64,000 nucleotides of DNA, from NCBI RefSeq assembly GCF_013170845.1, contig NZ_CP033367.1, positions 1,908,501-1,972,500 on the forward strand, in the 5' to 3' direction. Position 1 is the stretch's first letter. Each line of letters starts with the position of its first letter. The translations under genes were made by a program, and so were the position numbers. Source of the DNA: Mesorhizobium loti R88b. GTDB taxonomy: Bacteria; Pseudomonadota; Alphaproteobacteria; Rhizobiales; Rhizobiaceae. Shown in pieces: positions 45,707 to 55,498 of the stretch. Below the pieces are notes generated by a model, which was not told where the DNA came from, ran no database searches, and saw only the letters and a program-made list of their open reading frames with translations.

Positions 45707-45774
45707 CTCAACATACAGGACCGGCCAAGCGCCGCAAGTGCCAAATTTGGCCGTTGAGTGACGGGGACAATCCG

Positions 45775-46665
45775 ATGAAATATCTGTGGGATTCGGCGCT
45801 CGGCCTGCTCGTCGTCACCGGCGGCCTGCTCGGCCTGACGCTACCCTTCGGCAAGCTCGCCACGGCGGCCGGCGTGCCGGCCATGGTCTGGGCCTTCGTT
45901 ATCTCGCTCGGCGCCGGCGGTGTACTTTTGTGCGTGCTCCTGGCACGCGGCCAGCACATCCAGCTCAACGCGCACAAATTGCGCTATTTCTTCGTTACCG
46001 CGGCAGTGTCCTATGCCGCGCCCAATCTTTTGATGTTCTCGGCCATTCCGCATCTTGGCGCCGGCTACACCGGCATCATGTTCACGCTGTCGCCAGTCAT
46101 CACGCTGGTGTTTTCAATCGTGCTGCGTGTCCGGCGCCCCAACATGCTGGGCATCATTGGCATCGCCGTCGGCTTCGTCGGCGCCGTCATGGTGGCGGCG
46201 ACGCGCGGCGAGGCCGGCCAGCCGGCCGACCTGTTCTGGGTGGTGATGGGCCTACTGATCCCGGTCAGCCTTGCCGCCGGCAACATCTACCGCACCATCG
46301 ACTGGCCGGAAGGCACCTGCCCGATCGAGCTTGCCGTCGGTAGCCATCTGGCGTCTGCGGCGATGCTGCTCGCCGGTATTCTTGTCCTGCTGGGCGGCAA
46401 GGCCTTCGCCCCACTCGGCGCCCTGCCGCTGGTGGTCATTGCGCAGGTTGCGTCGGCCACGGCAATGTTCGCCTTCTTCTTCCGGCTGCAGGCGGTCGGC
46501 GGCCCGGTCTATCTCAGCCAGATCGGCTATGTGGCGGCGGCAGTCGGGCTGTTTGCCGGCACGATCTTCCTTGGCGAGCACTATCAGCTGCTGACCTGGA
46601 TCGGCGCCGTCATCATCACCGTCGGTGTCGTCATCACCACCAAGGCGCAAAGCCAGAAGGCGTAA
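45775..46665 (+). CDS. EamA/DMT-family transporter (MarR-linked)
   Basis: A 296-residue membrane protein with ten predicted helices in two EamA units (LGLTLPFGKLATAAG; LPLVVIAQVASATAMF). LGEHY at the end of the second unit is the usual signature. Divergent from a MarR regulator, which suggests export of a compound sensed by that regulator. Substrate unknown. Confidence 0.9.
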   Translation: MKYLWDSALGLLVVTGGLLGLTLPFGKLATAAGVPAMVWAFVISLGAGGVLLCVLLARGQHIQLNAHKLRYFFVTAAVSYAAPNLLMFSAIPHLGAGYTGIMFTLSPVITLVFSIVLRVRRPNMLGIIGIAVGFVGAVMVAATRGEAGQPADLFWVVMGLLIPVSLAAGNIYRTIDWPEGTCPIELAVGSHLASAAMLLAGILVLLGGKAFAPLGALPLVVIAQVASATAMFAFFFRLQAVGGPVYLSQIGYVAAAVGLFAGTIFLGEHYQLLTWIGAVIITVGVVITTKAQSQKA

Positions 46666-46671
46666 TCAGGA

Positions 46672-47421
46672 TCAGACCGATCCCTTTTCCGCCAGCACCA
46701 TGTAGTTGACGTCCATGTCCTTCGAGCGCGCCCAGCGATCGGCGAGCGGATTGTAGGTGACGCCGGTGCGGTCGATGATGGTCAGGCCGGCGCCGCCAAG
46801 CGCCTTTTCCAGTTCTTCCGGGCGCACCAGCTTGCCGAACTGATGGGTGCCGCGCGGCAGCCAGCGCAGCACATATTCGGCCCCGATGATCGCCAGGCCC
46901 AGCGCCTTCAGCGTGCGGTTGATGGTGGCCACGAACATGATGCCGCCGGGGCGGACCATCTGCCCGCATTTGGCCACGAAAAGGTCGATGTCGGCGACAT
47001 GTTCGACCACTTCCATGTTGAGGATGACGTCGAATGTCTCGCCGGCATCGGCGAGGTCCTCGGCCGTCGTGGCACGATAGTCGACACTCACATTGCCTTC
47101 GGCCGCGTGCAGTTTCGCGACTTCGATGTTTGTTTCAGAGGCGTCCGCTCCGACCACCTCGGCGCCAAGCCGCGCCATAGGCTCGCACAAAAGGCCACCG
47201 CCACAGCCGATGTCGAGGATGCGCAGGCCTTCGAAAGGCCGCGCGGCACGCGGGTCACGGCCAAAGCGCGCCGCGATCTGGTCGCGGATATAGGACAGCC
47301 GGACCGGATTGAATTTGTGCAGCGGGCGGAACTTGCCGTTCGGGTTCCACCATTCGGCGGCAAGGGCGGAAAAGCGTTCCACTTCTCCGGCATCGATCGT
47401 CGATCGTCGGGGCTCTGGCAT
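46672..47421 (-). CDS. ubiG: Ubiquinone biosynthesis O-methyltransferase
   Basis: A 249-residue SAM-dependent enzyme doing both O-methylations in ubiquinone synthesis. The SAM motif [14 protein letters not shown] is at about 68-81, after the conserved [19 protein letters not shown] start. [15 protein letters not shown] and the C-terminal [11 protein letters not shown] complete the UbiG pattern. ATG 47421 follows GAGGAGACC. In rhizobia ubiG commonly lies near and opposite lysC, as here. Confidence 0.95.
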   Translation of the reverse strand: MPEPRRSTIDAGEVERFSALAAEWWNPNGKFRPLHKFNPVRLSYIRDQIAARFGRDPRAARPFEGLRILDIGCGGGLLCEPMARLGAEVVGADASETNIEVAKLHAAEGNVSVDYRATTAEDLADAGETFDVILNMEVVEHVADIDLFVAKCGQMVRPGGIMFVATINRTLKALGLAIIGAEYVLRWLPRGTHQFGKLVRPEELEKALGGAGLTIIDRTGVTYNPLADRWARSKDMDVNYMVLAEKGSV

Positions 47422-47541
47422 CGGTTGGTCTCCTCGAACGCTAGGAAGTCGGGCGTGAGGCATCGAATGTCAAGGCAACAATTTTTCAACGCTGCCAGAG
47501 TGACGGGCTGACCAATAGTGGGGCCGGCGGCGTGGCCGGCC

Positions 47542-49404
47542 TTACTTCGCGTCCAGCACGTCGCGCAGCTTCGCGGCCAGCTGCTCGATGGTGAACGGCT
47601 TGGCCAGGAAGTGCACGTCATGGTCGAGCACGCCGTTGTGGACCACGGCATTCCTGGTGAAACCGGTGGTGAAGATCACCTTCAGCGCAGGCATGCGTGT
47701 GACCGCCTCTTCCGCCAGCCTGCGGCCGTTCATCACCGGCATGACGATGTCGGTGAACAGAAGGGCGACGCCGGGGTTTTCCGCCAGCTTCTGCAACGCT
47801 TCCTGGCCACTGCCGGCATGGATGACGGTGTAGCCGAGTTCGCGCAAGGCATCGGTGGTGGAAGCGCGCACGCGGACGTCGTCCTCGACGACAAGGATTG
47901 TTTCGGTGACAGGTGCTGGATTCTCGTTCCGCCCGGTCGGCACGGCGGCTTCCTCTGCACCAAAAAAGCGCGGCAGATAGATCTTGATCGTCGTGCCCTG
48001 GTCCGGCTCGGAGTAGATCTTGACGTGGCCGCCTGACTGTTTGACGAAGCCGAACACCTGGCTCAGCCCCAGACCCGTGCCCTTGTTGACAGGCTTTGTG
48101 GTGAAGAACGGCTCGAAGGCCTTGGCCATGATATCGGCGGACATGCCTTCACCGGTGTCACTGACGGCGATCATCACATATTGGCCGGCCGCAACCTCGG
48201 CGTGCGTTGCGGCGTAGCTGTCGTCAAGGTGGCTGTTGGCGGTCTCGATGGTCAGCTTGCCGTCCTCGCCCATGGCGTCGCGCGCATTGACCGCCAGGTT
48301 GAGGATGGCGTTCTCGATCTGGCTTGGGTCGGCATGGGTCTTCCACAAGCCGCCCGCCAGTACGGTTTCGATGCGGATGCCCTCACCAAGCGCGCGGCGC
48401 AAAAGGTCGGACATTCCCGTCACCAGACGATTGGTGTCGACAATCTGCGGTGCCAGGGGCTGCTGGCGGGAGAAGGCAAGCAGCCGGCCCGTCAGATTGG
48501 CCGCCCGCGTCGCGGCGTCCGTCGCCGCTTCGATGAACTTCTCGAGGTCGTGCTCGCCGCGCTTCAACTTGCGCTGGGCAAGGTTCATGGCGCTGAGGAT
48601 GACCGCCAGCATGTTGTTGAAATCGTGAGCGATGCCGCCGGTCAGTTGCCCGACAGCCTCCATCTTCTGCATCTGGCGGATCTGGGATTCGGCGTTTTCG
48701 CGCGTCTGGATCTCATTGCCGAGCTCGATGTTCTTGCGCATCAGCTCTTCCTGGCCGGTGACAACCTCGCGGAAACGGCGGCGGGATTCGCGGATCGTGT
48801 AGGTGCCGAGCAGGAAGATCGCCAGCAGGGCGGCAAGCGAGCCGATGCGCAGCCAGGTCTCGACCTGGTCGGTGTGGTCATCACGCGCGGCAATCGCGGC
48901 GCCGCCAATGCGCCGGATCGTGTCCATGCTGGCCCGGATCTCGTCCATGGCCGCCTTGCCCTGGCCGCTGCGGACCAGTTGCAGCGCCTTTGCCGCGTCA
49001 CCCTTGTCGTAGAGAGCTATCGTCTCGGCCAGTTCAGCTTGTTTCTGTGCCAGTGCGTCCTTGATGTGGCTGACCTGAGGGGCGAGCTGATCGTTGGACG
49101 CTGTCATGGCATCGATGCGGGCAAGTTGCCCCGGGATTGCCTCGACGGCCTTCTGGTACGGTTCGAGATAGGATTTCTCGCCGGTCAGCAGGTAGCCGCG
49201 CTGGCCGCTCTCGGCATCCTGCGCCATTGAAAGCAGCCCGGAAAGCTGTTCCTGGTACTCGATCGTCTCGCGCGCGGCGGCGCGATTGGCCCTCTGGCCT
49301 TCAACCAGAAAGGCCCGGGTGCCGACGATCAGCGCCAGCACGGCGAACCCGATGACAAGCGGGAGCGATTGCAATCGCATGGCGCGCCGAAGACGAGCAA
49401 TCAT
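47542..49404 (-). CDS. CHASE3-type hybrid sensor histidine kinase
   Basis: A 620-residue membrane kinase. TM1 (about 15-34), a CHASE3 periplasmic sensor (about 40-180), TM2 (about 185-202), a HisKA domain with phospho-acceptor H260 in GGIAHDFNN, a HATPase domain with NARDAM, DTGEGM and GTGLGLS motifs, and a C-terminal receiver domain with D552 in LLFTDIVMP. Signal and partner regulator are unknown; no response-regulator gene is next to it. The closed form H-then-D may act as its own phosphate sink. Confidence 0.92.
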   Translation of the reverse strand: MIARLRRAMRLQSLPLVIGFAVLALIVGTRAFLVEGQRANRAAARETIEYQEQLSGLLSMAQDAESGQRGYLLTGEKSYLEPYQKAVEAIPGQLARIDAMTASNDQLAPQVSHIKDALAQKQAELAETIALYDKGDAAKALQLVRSGQGKAAMDEIRASMDTIRRIGGAAIAARDDHTDQVETWLRIGSLAALLAIFLLGTYTIRESRRRFREVVTGQEELMRKNIELGNEIQTRENAESQIRQMQKMEAVGQLTGGIAHDFNNMLAVILSAMNLAQRKLKRGEHDLEKFIEAATDAATRAANLTGRLLAFSRQQPLAPQIVDTNRLVTGMSDLLRRALGEGIRIETVLAGGLWKTHADPSQIENAILNLAVNARDAMGEDGKLTIETANSHLDDSYAATHAEVAAGQYVMIAVSDTGEGMSADIMAKAFEPFFTTKPVNKGTGLGLSQVFGFVKQSGGHVKIYSEPDQGTTIKIYLPRFFGAEEAAVPTGRNENPAPVTETILVVEDDVRVRASTTDALRELGYTVIHAGSGQEALQKLAENPGVALLFTDIVMPVMNGRRLAEEAVTRMPALKVIFTTGFTRNAVVHNGVLDHDVHFLAKPFTIEQLAAKLRDVLDAK

Positions 49405-49627
49405 CTGTTATGCCGAACCAAAAGGAATTCCCCGCGGGCAGCATTTGGTAAGCGGCGCAGGGTTGGAACGCAATATGCCGTCTTCTTGAAACCGGCAATC
49501 CGCTGCCAGCCTTGCGAAACCTTCATCATTTGGCTAAGGAGGCCGCGCATTCAGCGGCCGGCGCCAGCCGGGCGCTTTCTTTTATTTTCGGCTCCAGGCC
49601 GGCTTCAGTCAAAGGCATTTCGCTTCC

Positions 49628-50881
49628 ATGGCGCGCATCGTGATGAAATTCGGCGGAACCTCCGTCGCCGACATCGCCCGCATCCGCAATGTGGCGCGCC
49701 ACGTCAAACGCGAGGTCGACGCTGGCCACGAGGTGGCCGTGGTTGTCTCGGCGATGTCGGGCAAGACCAATGAGCTGGTTGCCTGGACACGCGAAGCCTC
49801 GCCGATGCACGATGCACGCGAATATGACGCGGTCGTCGCTTCCGGCGAACAGGTCACGGCCGGCCTGCTGGCCATCACCTTGCAGAACATGGGTGTGCAT
49901 GCGCGCTCCTGGCAGGGCTGGCAGATCCCGATCAAGACCGACAATGCGCATGGCGCGGCGCGTATTCTCGATATCGATGGTGCCTTCCTGATCAAGCGCT
50001 TCGGCGAAGGCCAGGTGGCCGTCATCGCCGGCTTCCAGGGCATCGGGCCGGATAATCGCATCGCTACGCTTGGACGTGGTGGTTCCGACACCAGCGCGGT
50101 GGCTATAGCGGCCGCGGTCAAGGCCGACCGCTGCGACATCTACACCGATGTCGACGGGGTCTACACCACCGATCCGCGCATGGAGCCCAAGGCGCGCCGG
50201 CTGGCCAAGATCTCGTTCGAGGAAATGCTTGAAATGGCCTCGCTCGGCGCCAAGGTTCTGCAGGTGCGTTCGGTCGAGCTTGCCATGGTGCACAGGGTGC
50301 GTACCTTCGTGCGGTCGTCCTTCGACGATCCCGATGCGCCCGGAATGGGGGATTTGCTCAATCCTCCGGGAACGCTCATTTGCGACGAGGAAGAGATCGT
50401 GGAACAGCAGGTCGTCACCGGAATTGCCTATGCCAAGGACGAAGCGCAGATTTCGCTGCGCCGCGTCGGCGACCGGCCGGGCGTCGCCGCCGGCATCTTC
50501 GGCCCGCTGGCCGAGGCTAACATCAATGTCGACATGATCGTCCAGAACATTTCCGAGGACGGCAAGTTCACCGACATGACCTTCACGGTGCCGTCAGGCG
50601 ACGTCGACAAGGCGCTTGTCGTGCTGGAGCGCCTGAAAACCGAGATCGGCTACGATGTCGTGCAGTCGGAAGCCGGCATGTCGAAGGTTTCGGTCATCGG
50701 CATTGGCATGAGGAGCCATGCCGGCGTTGCCGCCACCGCCTTCAAGGCGCTGGCCGACAAGGCGATCAACATCCGCGCCATCACCACCTCCGAGATCAAG
50801 ATTTCGATACTGATCGATGGTCCGTACACAGAACTCGCGGTTCGCACTTTGCATTCCGTCTACGGTCTGGATAAGCAGTAG
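49628..50881 (+). CDS. lysC: Aspartate kinase
   Basis: A 417-residue enzyme for the first step of lysine, threonine and methionine synthesis (ATP-dependent phosphorylation of aspartate). KFGGTSV (7-13) and the SDTSAVAIAAAVKADRCDIY part mark the kinase domain; two ACT domains (about 265-415) provide feedback control. Length fits the alpha2beta2-type single enzyme without a separate homoserine dehydrogenase. Upstream of ptsP with 83 bases between. Confidence 0.95.
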   Translation: MARIVMKFGGTSVADIARIRNVARHVKREVDAGHEVAVVVSAMSGKTNELVAWTREASPMHDAREYDAVVASGEQVTAGLLAITLQNMGVHARSWQGWQIPIKTDNAHGAARILDIDGAFLIKRFGEGQVAVIAGFQGIGPDNRIATLGRGGSDTSAVAIAAAVKADRCDIYTDVDGVYTTDPRMEPKARRLAKISFEEMLEMASLGAKVLQVRSVELAMVHRVRTFVRSSFDDPDAPGMGDLLNPPGTLICDEEEIVEQQVVTGIAYAKDEAQISLRRVGDRPGVAAGIFGPLAEANINVDMIVQNISEDGKFTDMTFTVPSGDVDKALVVLERLKTEIGYDVVQSEAGMSKVSVIGIGMRSHAGVAATAFKALADKAINIRAITTSEIKISILIDGPYTELAVRTLHSVYGLDKQ

Positions 50882-50964
50882 CGAGAACGATTTGAGTTGT
50901 TGCGCGTGCACCGGTCGCAGTGGAAACTGCGGCGGGCAAAATGCCTATTGGAGAAGAAGCCGCG

Positions 50965-53235
50965 ATGCGTGACCAGGCCAGTGGCCCGCGCGTTTTGCTG
51001 AAACGGCTCCGCGAGCTCATGCAAGAGCCGCTGGAGCCGCAGGAGCGGCTTGACCGGATCGTGCGCGACATCGCCTCCAACATGGTCGCCGAAGTCTGCT
51101 CGCTTTACGTGCTGCGGGCCGATTCGGTGCTTGAGCTCTATGCCACCGAAGGTCTGAACCCGAATGCCGTCCACCTGGCGCAGCTGCGGCTGGGGCAAGG
51201 TCTGGTCGGCACGATCGCCGCCAGCGCGCGGCCGCTCAACCTGTCCAATGCGCAGGAGCACCCGGCCTTCGCCTACCTGCCGGAGACCGGGGAAGAGATT
51301 TACAATTCCTTCCTTGGCGTGCCGGTGCTGCGGGCAGGGCGCACGCTGGGCGTCCTGGTCGTCCAGAACAAGACCATGCGCCATTATCGCGACGACGAGG
51401 TCGAGGCGCTGGAAACCACCGCCATGGTCATCGCCGAGATGATCGCCACCGGCGATCTGGCGCGGCTGACCCGGCCCGGCCTTGAACTTGATCTGCGCCG
51501 GCCAGTCAGTTTCACCGGCCTGTCCTTCAACGACGGCGTCGGGCTTGGCCATGTCGTGCTGCACGAGCCGCGCATCGTCGTCACCAATCTGTTCAATGAA
51601 GACAGCGAGGAAGAGGTCCGGCGGCTCGAGACCTCGCTCGGTTCGCTCCGCCTCTCCATCGACGACATGCTGGAGCGCCGCGATGTCGCCTTCGAAGGCG
51701 AGCATCGCCAGGTGCTGGAAGCCTATCGCATGTTCGCCAATGACCGCGGCTGGGTGCGGCGCCTGGAAGAGGCGATCCGCAACGGCCTGACCGCCGAGGC
51801 TGCCGTGGAAAAGGTGCAGAGCGACATGCGCGCGCGCATGCTGCACATGACCGATCCCTATCTGCGCGAGCGGATGAGCGATTTCGACGACCTCGCCAAC
51901 CGGCTGCTGCGCCAGTTGATGGGCCGCGGACCCGAGGATGTCGCGGCATCGCTGCCGAAGGATGCCATCATCGTTGCCCGCTCGATGGGGGCTGCCGAGC
52001 TTCTGGACTATCCCAGGGAGAAGATGCGCGGGTTGGTGCTCGAGGATGGTGCGGCCACCAGCCACGTCGTCATCGTCGCGCGCGCCATGGGCATCCCGGT
52101 GGCCGGCCAGATGAAGGGCGCCGTTTCCATGGCGGAAAACGGCGATGCCATCATCGTCGACGGCGAAGAGGGCGTGATCCATTTGCGGCCGCAGCCCGAT
52201 CTCGAGGCTGCCTATGCCGAAAAGGTGCGTTTCCGGGCGCGCCGGCAAGAGGTTTATCGCGAACTGCGCAAGAAGCCGTCAACGACCAAGGACGGTGTCC
52301 AGGTCGATCTCTTGATGAATGCCGGGCTTGCCGTCGACCTGCCGCAGCTGGCCGAGGCGGGCGCCGCAGGCATCGGCCTGTTCCGCACCGAACTGCAGTT
52401 CATGGTCGCTTCGACCTTTCCGCGTGCCGAGGCGCAGGAAAAACTCTATCGCGACGTGCTCGAGGCGGCGCGCGGCAAGCCGGTCACCTTCCGCACCATC
52501 GATATTGGTGGCGACAAGGTGCTGCCCTACTTCAAGGGTGCCATCCAGGAAGAGAACCCGGCGCTGGGCTGGCGGGCGATCCGCCTGACGCTCGACCGGC
52601 CGGGATTGCTGCGCACCCAGATCCGCGCCTTGCTGAAGGCCAGCGGCGGGCGTGAGCTCAAGCTGATGCTGCCGATGGTGACCGAGCTTGGCGAAATCGC
52701 CCAAGCGCGCGAAATCATCGACCGTGAAGTGCGGCATCTCTCGCGCTTTGCCCATCATCTGCCGACCAGCCTCAAGCTGGGCGCCATGCTGGAAGTGCCG
52801 TCGCTGCTGTTCCAGCTCGACGAATTGATGAAGGCGGTCGATTTCGTTTCGGTCGGCTCGAACGATCTGTTCCAGTTCGTCATGGCGGTCGACCGCGGCA
52901 ACACGCAATTGGCCAACCGGTTCGACACGCTGTCGGCGCCGTTCCTGCGTGTGCTCAAGCAGATCGCCGATGCCGGCGCCCGCAATCACACGCCCGTCAC
53001 GCTGTGCGGCGAACTTGCCGGAAAACCCATATCGGCCATGGCGCTGATCGGCCTTGGCTTCCGCTCGATCTCGATGTCGCCGGCCTCGATCGGCCCGGTC
53101 AAGGCAATGCTGACGGAACTGCCGCTGGACGAGCTGAAAGCGTTCTTTGACGACAATCTGATGGCGCCGGCGCAGGGGCTGCCAATGCGGGCGCTGCTGC
53201 AGGCCTTTGCCGACGACCGCTCGATCCCGCTGTAG
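50965..53235 (+). CDS. ptsP: PTS-Ntr phosphotransferase EI(Ntr)
   Basis: A 756-residue phosphoenolpyruvate-protein phosphotransferase of the nitrogen PTS. An N-terminal GAF domain (about 20-170) senses metabolites (glutamine in relatives); the phospho-His domain has H367 in AATSHVVIVA; the C-terminal PEP-binding barrel has GLFRTELQFM, SVGSNDLFQF and TLCGELAG. ATG 50965 follows GGAGAAG; upstream ATG and GTG codons give atypical extensions. It phosphorylates NPr, then EIIA-Ntr, which tune potassium and nitrogen responses. Position after lysC is conserved in Rhizobiales. Confidence 0.95.
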   Translation: MRDQASGPRVLLKRLRELMQEPLEPQERLDRIVRDIASNMVAEVCSLYVLRADSVLELYATEGLNPNAVHLAQLRLGQGLVGTIAASARPLNLSNAQEHPAFAYLPETGEEIYNSFLGVPVLRAGRTLGVLVVQNKTMRHYRDDEVEALETTAMVIAEMIATGDLARLTRPGLELDLRRPVSFTGLSFNDGVGLGHVVLHEPRIVVTNLFNEDSEEEVRRLETSLGSLRLSIDDMLERRDVAFEGEHRQVLEAYRMFANDRGWVRRLEEAIRNGLTAEAAVEKVQSDMRARMLHMTDPYLRERMSDFDDLANRLLRQLMGRGPEDVAASLPKDAIIVARSMGAAELLDYPREKMRGLVLEDGAATSHVVIVARAMGIPVAGQMKGAVSMAENGDAIIVDGEEGVIHLRPQPDLEAAYAEKVRFRARRQEVYRELRKKPSTTKDGVQVDLLMNAGLAVDLPQLAEAGAAGIGLFRTELQFMVASTFPRAEAQEKLYRDVLEAARGKPVTFRTIDIGGDKVLPYFKGAIQEENPALGWRAIRLTLDRPGLLRTQIRALLKASGGRELKLMLPMVTELGEIAQAREIIDREVRHLSRFAHHLPTSLKLGAMLEVPSLLFQLDELMKAVDFVSVGSNDLFQFVMAVDRGNTQLANRFDTLSAPFLRVLKQIADAGARNHTPVTLCGELAGKPISAMALIGLGFRSISMSPASIGPVKAMLTELPLDELKAFFDDNLMAPAQGLPMRALLQAFADDRSIPL

Positions 53236-53244
53236 CATCTCATC

Positions 53245-54324
53245 ATGGTCAATTTGCCCCGCGATCGTATGGATCAAGTCGTCAAGCGTTTCGAGATGCT
53301 TGAGGCGCAGATGTCTGCCGGGCCGGCGCCGGATGCCTATGTGAAGATGGCGTCGGAATATGCCGAGCTGCAGGACATGGTGGCCAAGGTCAGGGAACTG
53401 CGCGCGGCCGAGCATGAGCAGGCCGACCTCGAAGCGATGCTTGCCGACAAGGGCACCGATGCGGAGATGCGGGCGCTCGCCGAGGCAGATCTGCCCGGCG
53501 TGGAGGATCGCATCGAGGCGCTGCAGAAGGACATTCAGGTCCTTCTGTTGCCCAGGGATGCCGCCGACGACAAGAACGCCATCCTCGAAATCCGTGCCGG
53601 TACCGGCGGCGATGAGGCCGCCCTTTTCGCCGGTGATCTGTTTCGAATGTATGAGCGCTATGCAGCCGAACGCGGCTGGCGGTTCGAGACGGTGTCGGCC
53701 AGCGATGGCGATGCCGGTGGTTTCAAGGAAATCATCGCCACCATTTCCGGCAGGGGGGTCTTTGCCCATCTGAAATTCGAATCTGGCGTGCATCGCGTGC
53801 AGCGCGTGCCGGCGACCGAGGCCAGCGGGCGCATTCATACTTCCGCCGCGACCGTCGCCGTGTTGCCGGAAGCCGAAGAGGTCGATATCGACATCAAGGC
53901 CGAAGACATCCGCATTGACACGATGCGCGCCTCGGGCTCCGGCGGCCAGCACGTCAACACCACCGATTCGGCGGTGCGCATCACCCATCTGCCGACCGGC
54001 ATCATGGTGGTGCAGGCGGAGAAGTCGCAGCACCAGAACCGGGCGAAGGCCATGCAGATCCTACGCGCCCGGCTCTACGACCTGGAGCGCAGCAAGGCGG
54101 ACGAGGAGCGTTCCGAATCGCGCAAGTCGCAGGTTGGCTCCGGAGATCGCTCGGAGCGCATCCGCACCTACAATTTCCCGCAAGGCCGCCTCACCGACCA
54201 TCGCATCAACCTGACGCTTTACAAGCTCGACCGGGTGATGATGGGCGAACTCGACGAAGTCATTGACGCGCTGATCGCCGATCACCAGTCGAAGCTGCTC
54301 GCCGATATCGGCCTTGATGGCTGA
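53245..54324 (+). CDS. prfA: Peptide chain release factor 1
   Basis: A 359-residue factor that recognises UAA and UAG and triggers peptide release. The GGQ motif (233-235, in [11 protein letters not shown]) and the PAT codon-recognition tripeptide (in [10 protein letters not shown]) are intact. It starts 9 bases after ptsP and its 3' end overlaps prmC, whose product methylates the GGQ glutamine. Confidence 0.97.
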   Translation: MVNLPRDRMDQVVKRFEMLEAQMSAGPAPDAYVKMASEYAELQDMVAKVRELRAAEHEQADLEAMLADKGTDAEMRALAEADLPGVEDRIEALQKDIQVLLLPRDAADDKNAILEIRAGTGGDEAALFAGDLFRMYERYAAERGWRFETVSASDGDAGGFKEIIATISGRGVFAHLKFESGVHRVQRVPATEASGRIHTSAATVAVLPEAEEVDIDIKAEDIRIDTMRASGSGGQHVNTTDSAVRITHLPTGIMVVQAEKSQHQNRAKAMQILRARLYDLERSKADEERSESRKSQVGSGDRSERIRTYNFPQGRLTDHRINLTLYKLDRVMMGELDEVIDALIADHQSKLLADIGLDG

Positions 54325-55195
54325 TCCTTTGCCCGAGGCGCTGGGGCCGCTGCTGCGGGAAGCGCGGGCCAGGCTTGTGGCGGCCGCAGTCGGTGATCCC
54401 ACGCTCGATGCCAGGCTGATCGTCGAACATTTTTCCGGAACGACGCGGACGCAGGCGGTCTCCGATCCCGCACGCAAAGTGGCAGCCGACGCACTTGCGC
54501 AGATCGATGCCGCCTTGAAACGGCGGGCGGGTGGCGAGCCGGTGCATCGTATCCTCGGTTACCGCGAGTTCTATGGCCTGCGCCTGTCACTGTCGCCCGA
54601 AACGCTGGAGCCGAGGCCTGATACTGAAACGCTGGTCGAGGCGGTGCTGCCCTTCGTCAAGGCAATCGCCGCGCGGGAGGGTGAATGCCGCGTTCTGGAT
54701 CTCGGCACCGGAACGGGCGCAATCGCGCTGGCGCTGCTGAGCGCAGAGCCGGCCGCGACCGCCACCGGTGTCGACATTGCCGCTGGCGCTCTGGCGACGG
54801 CGAGCCGCAATGCCAGGCAACTGGGCCTCGCCGATCGGTTTACTGCGCTCGAGTCAAACTGGTTCGAAAAAGTTTCCGGCCGATACCATGTAATTGCCGC
54901 AAACCCTCCCTACATATTATCACAAGACATCGAAAATCTGCAGGACGAGGTCCGCGATTTCGATCCCCGCGCAGCCCTTGATGGTGGCGAGGATGGTCTG
55001 GACCCTTACAGAACAATAGCCGCCGAGGCGGAAGTGTTTTTGAAGCCCGAAGGCAGGATCGCAGTCGAGATCGGTTATACGCAACAGGACGACGTTACGG
55101 GTATATTCACGGCCGCGGGCTATGCACCGGTGGGTGCTTTCCGTGATCTCGGCGGAAATGACAGGGTTCTTGTCTTTCAACGGGGAAACCCTTGA
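54317..55195 (+). CDS. prmC: Protein-(glutamine-N5) methyltransferase, release factor-specific
   Basis: A 292-residue SAM enzyme that methylates the GGQ glutamine of release factors. An N-terminal helical domain is followed by the SAM motif [12 protein letters not shown] and the catalytic NPPY (196-199). It starts within the end of prfA (8-base overlap), the classical gene pair. The following 303 bases have no gene. Confidence 0.96.
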   Translation: MADPLPEALGPLLREARARLVAAAVGDPTLDARLIVEHFSGTTRTQAVSDPARKVAADALAQIDAALKRRAGGEPVHRILGYREFYGLRLSLSPETLEPRPDTETLVEAVLPFVKAIAAREGECRVLDLGTGTGAIALALLSAEPAATATGVDIAAGALATASRNARQLGLADRFTALESNWFEKVSGRYHVIAANPPYILSQDIENLQDEVRDFDPRAALDGGEDGLDPYRTIAAEAEVFLKPEGRIAVEIGYTQQDDVTGIFTAAGYAPVGAFRDLGGNDRVLVFQRGNP

Positions 55196-55498
55196 CGCAG
55201 TGCAAAAAAACCGCTTGGCAATACCGGGGAATGCGGCTAGGGTCGCCTCAACCGGATGAGACGAAGCAGGCAGTGCTCTTAGCGATTCGGTTTCCTTGGA
55301 AATAGCTGCCTTCTTGCGCAAACGACGCCCAAGCTTCGTGCGGGAATCGTCCGGCAAGTGATGTAACCGGAACAGGATGGCACGTGGCGCCAACGCAATC
55401 GATGCGGGCGAACGCCGGTGAAGAAACCAAACGGCTGGCTGCATGAGCGCCACCGTTCGTGACGAGTTTTCAAAAAATTTCAAAATGAAGAGAGTCTA
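55196..55498. other. Intergenic region upstream of the DUF4167 gene
   Basis: About 303 bases without a supported gene. It should hold the promoter of the DUF4167 gene and the prmC 3' end. A TTGACG at 55192-55197 lacks a well-spaced -10 box. The last 60 bases are AT-richer (TTTTCAAAAAATTTCAAAATG), as for a 5' leader. Confidence 0.5.
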
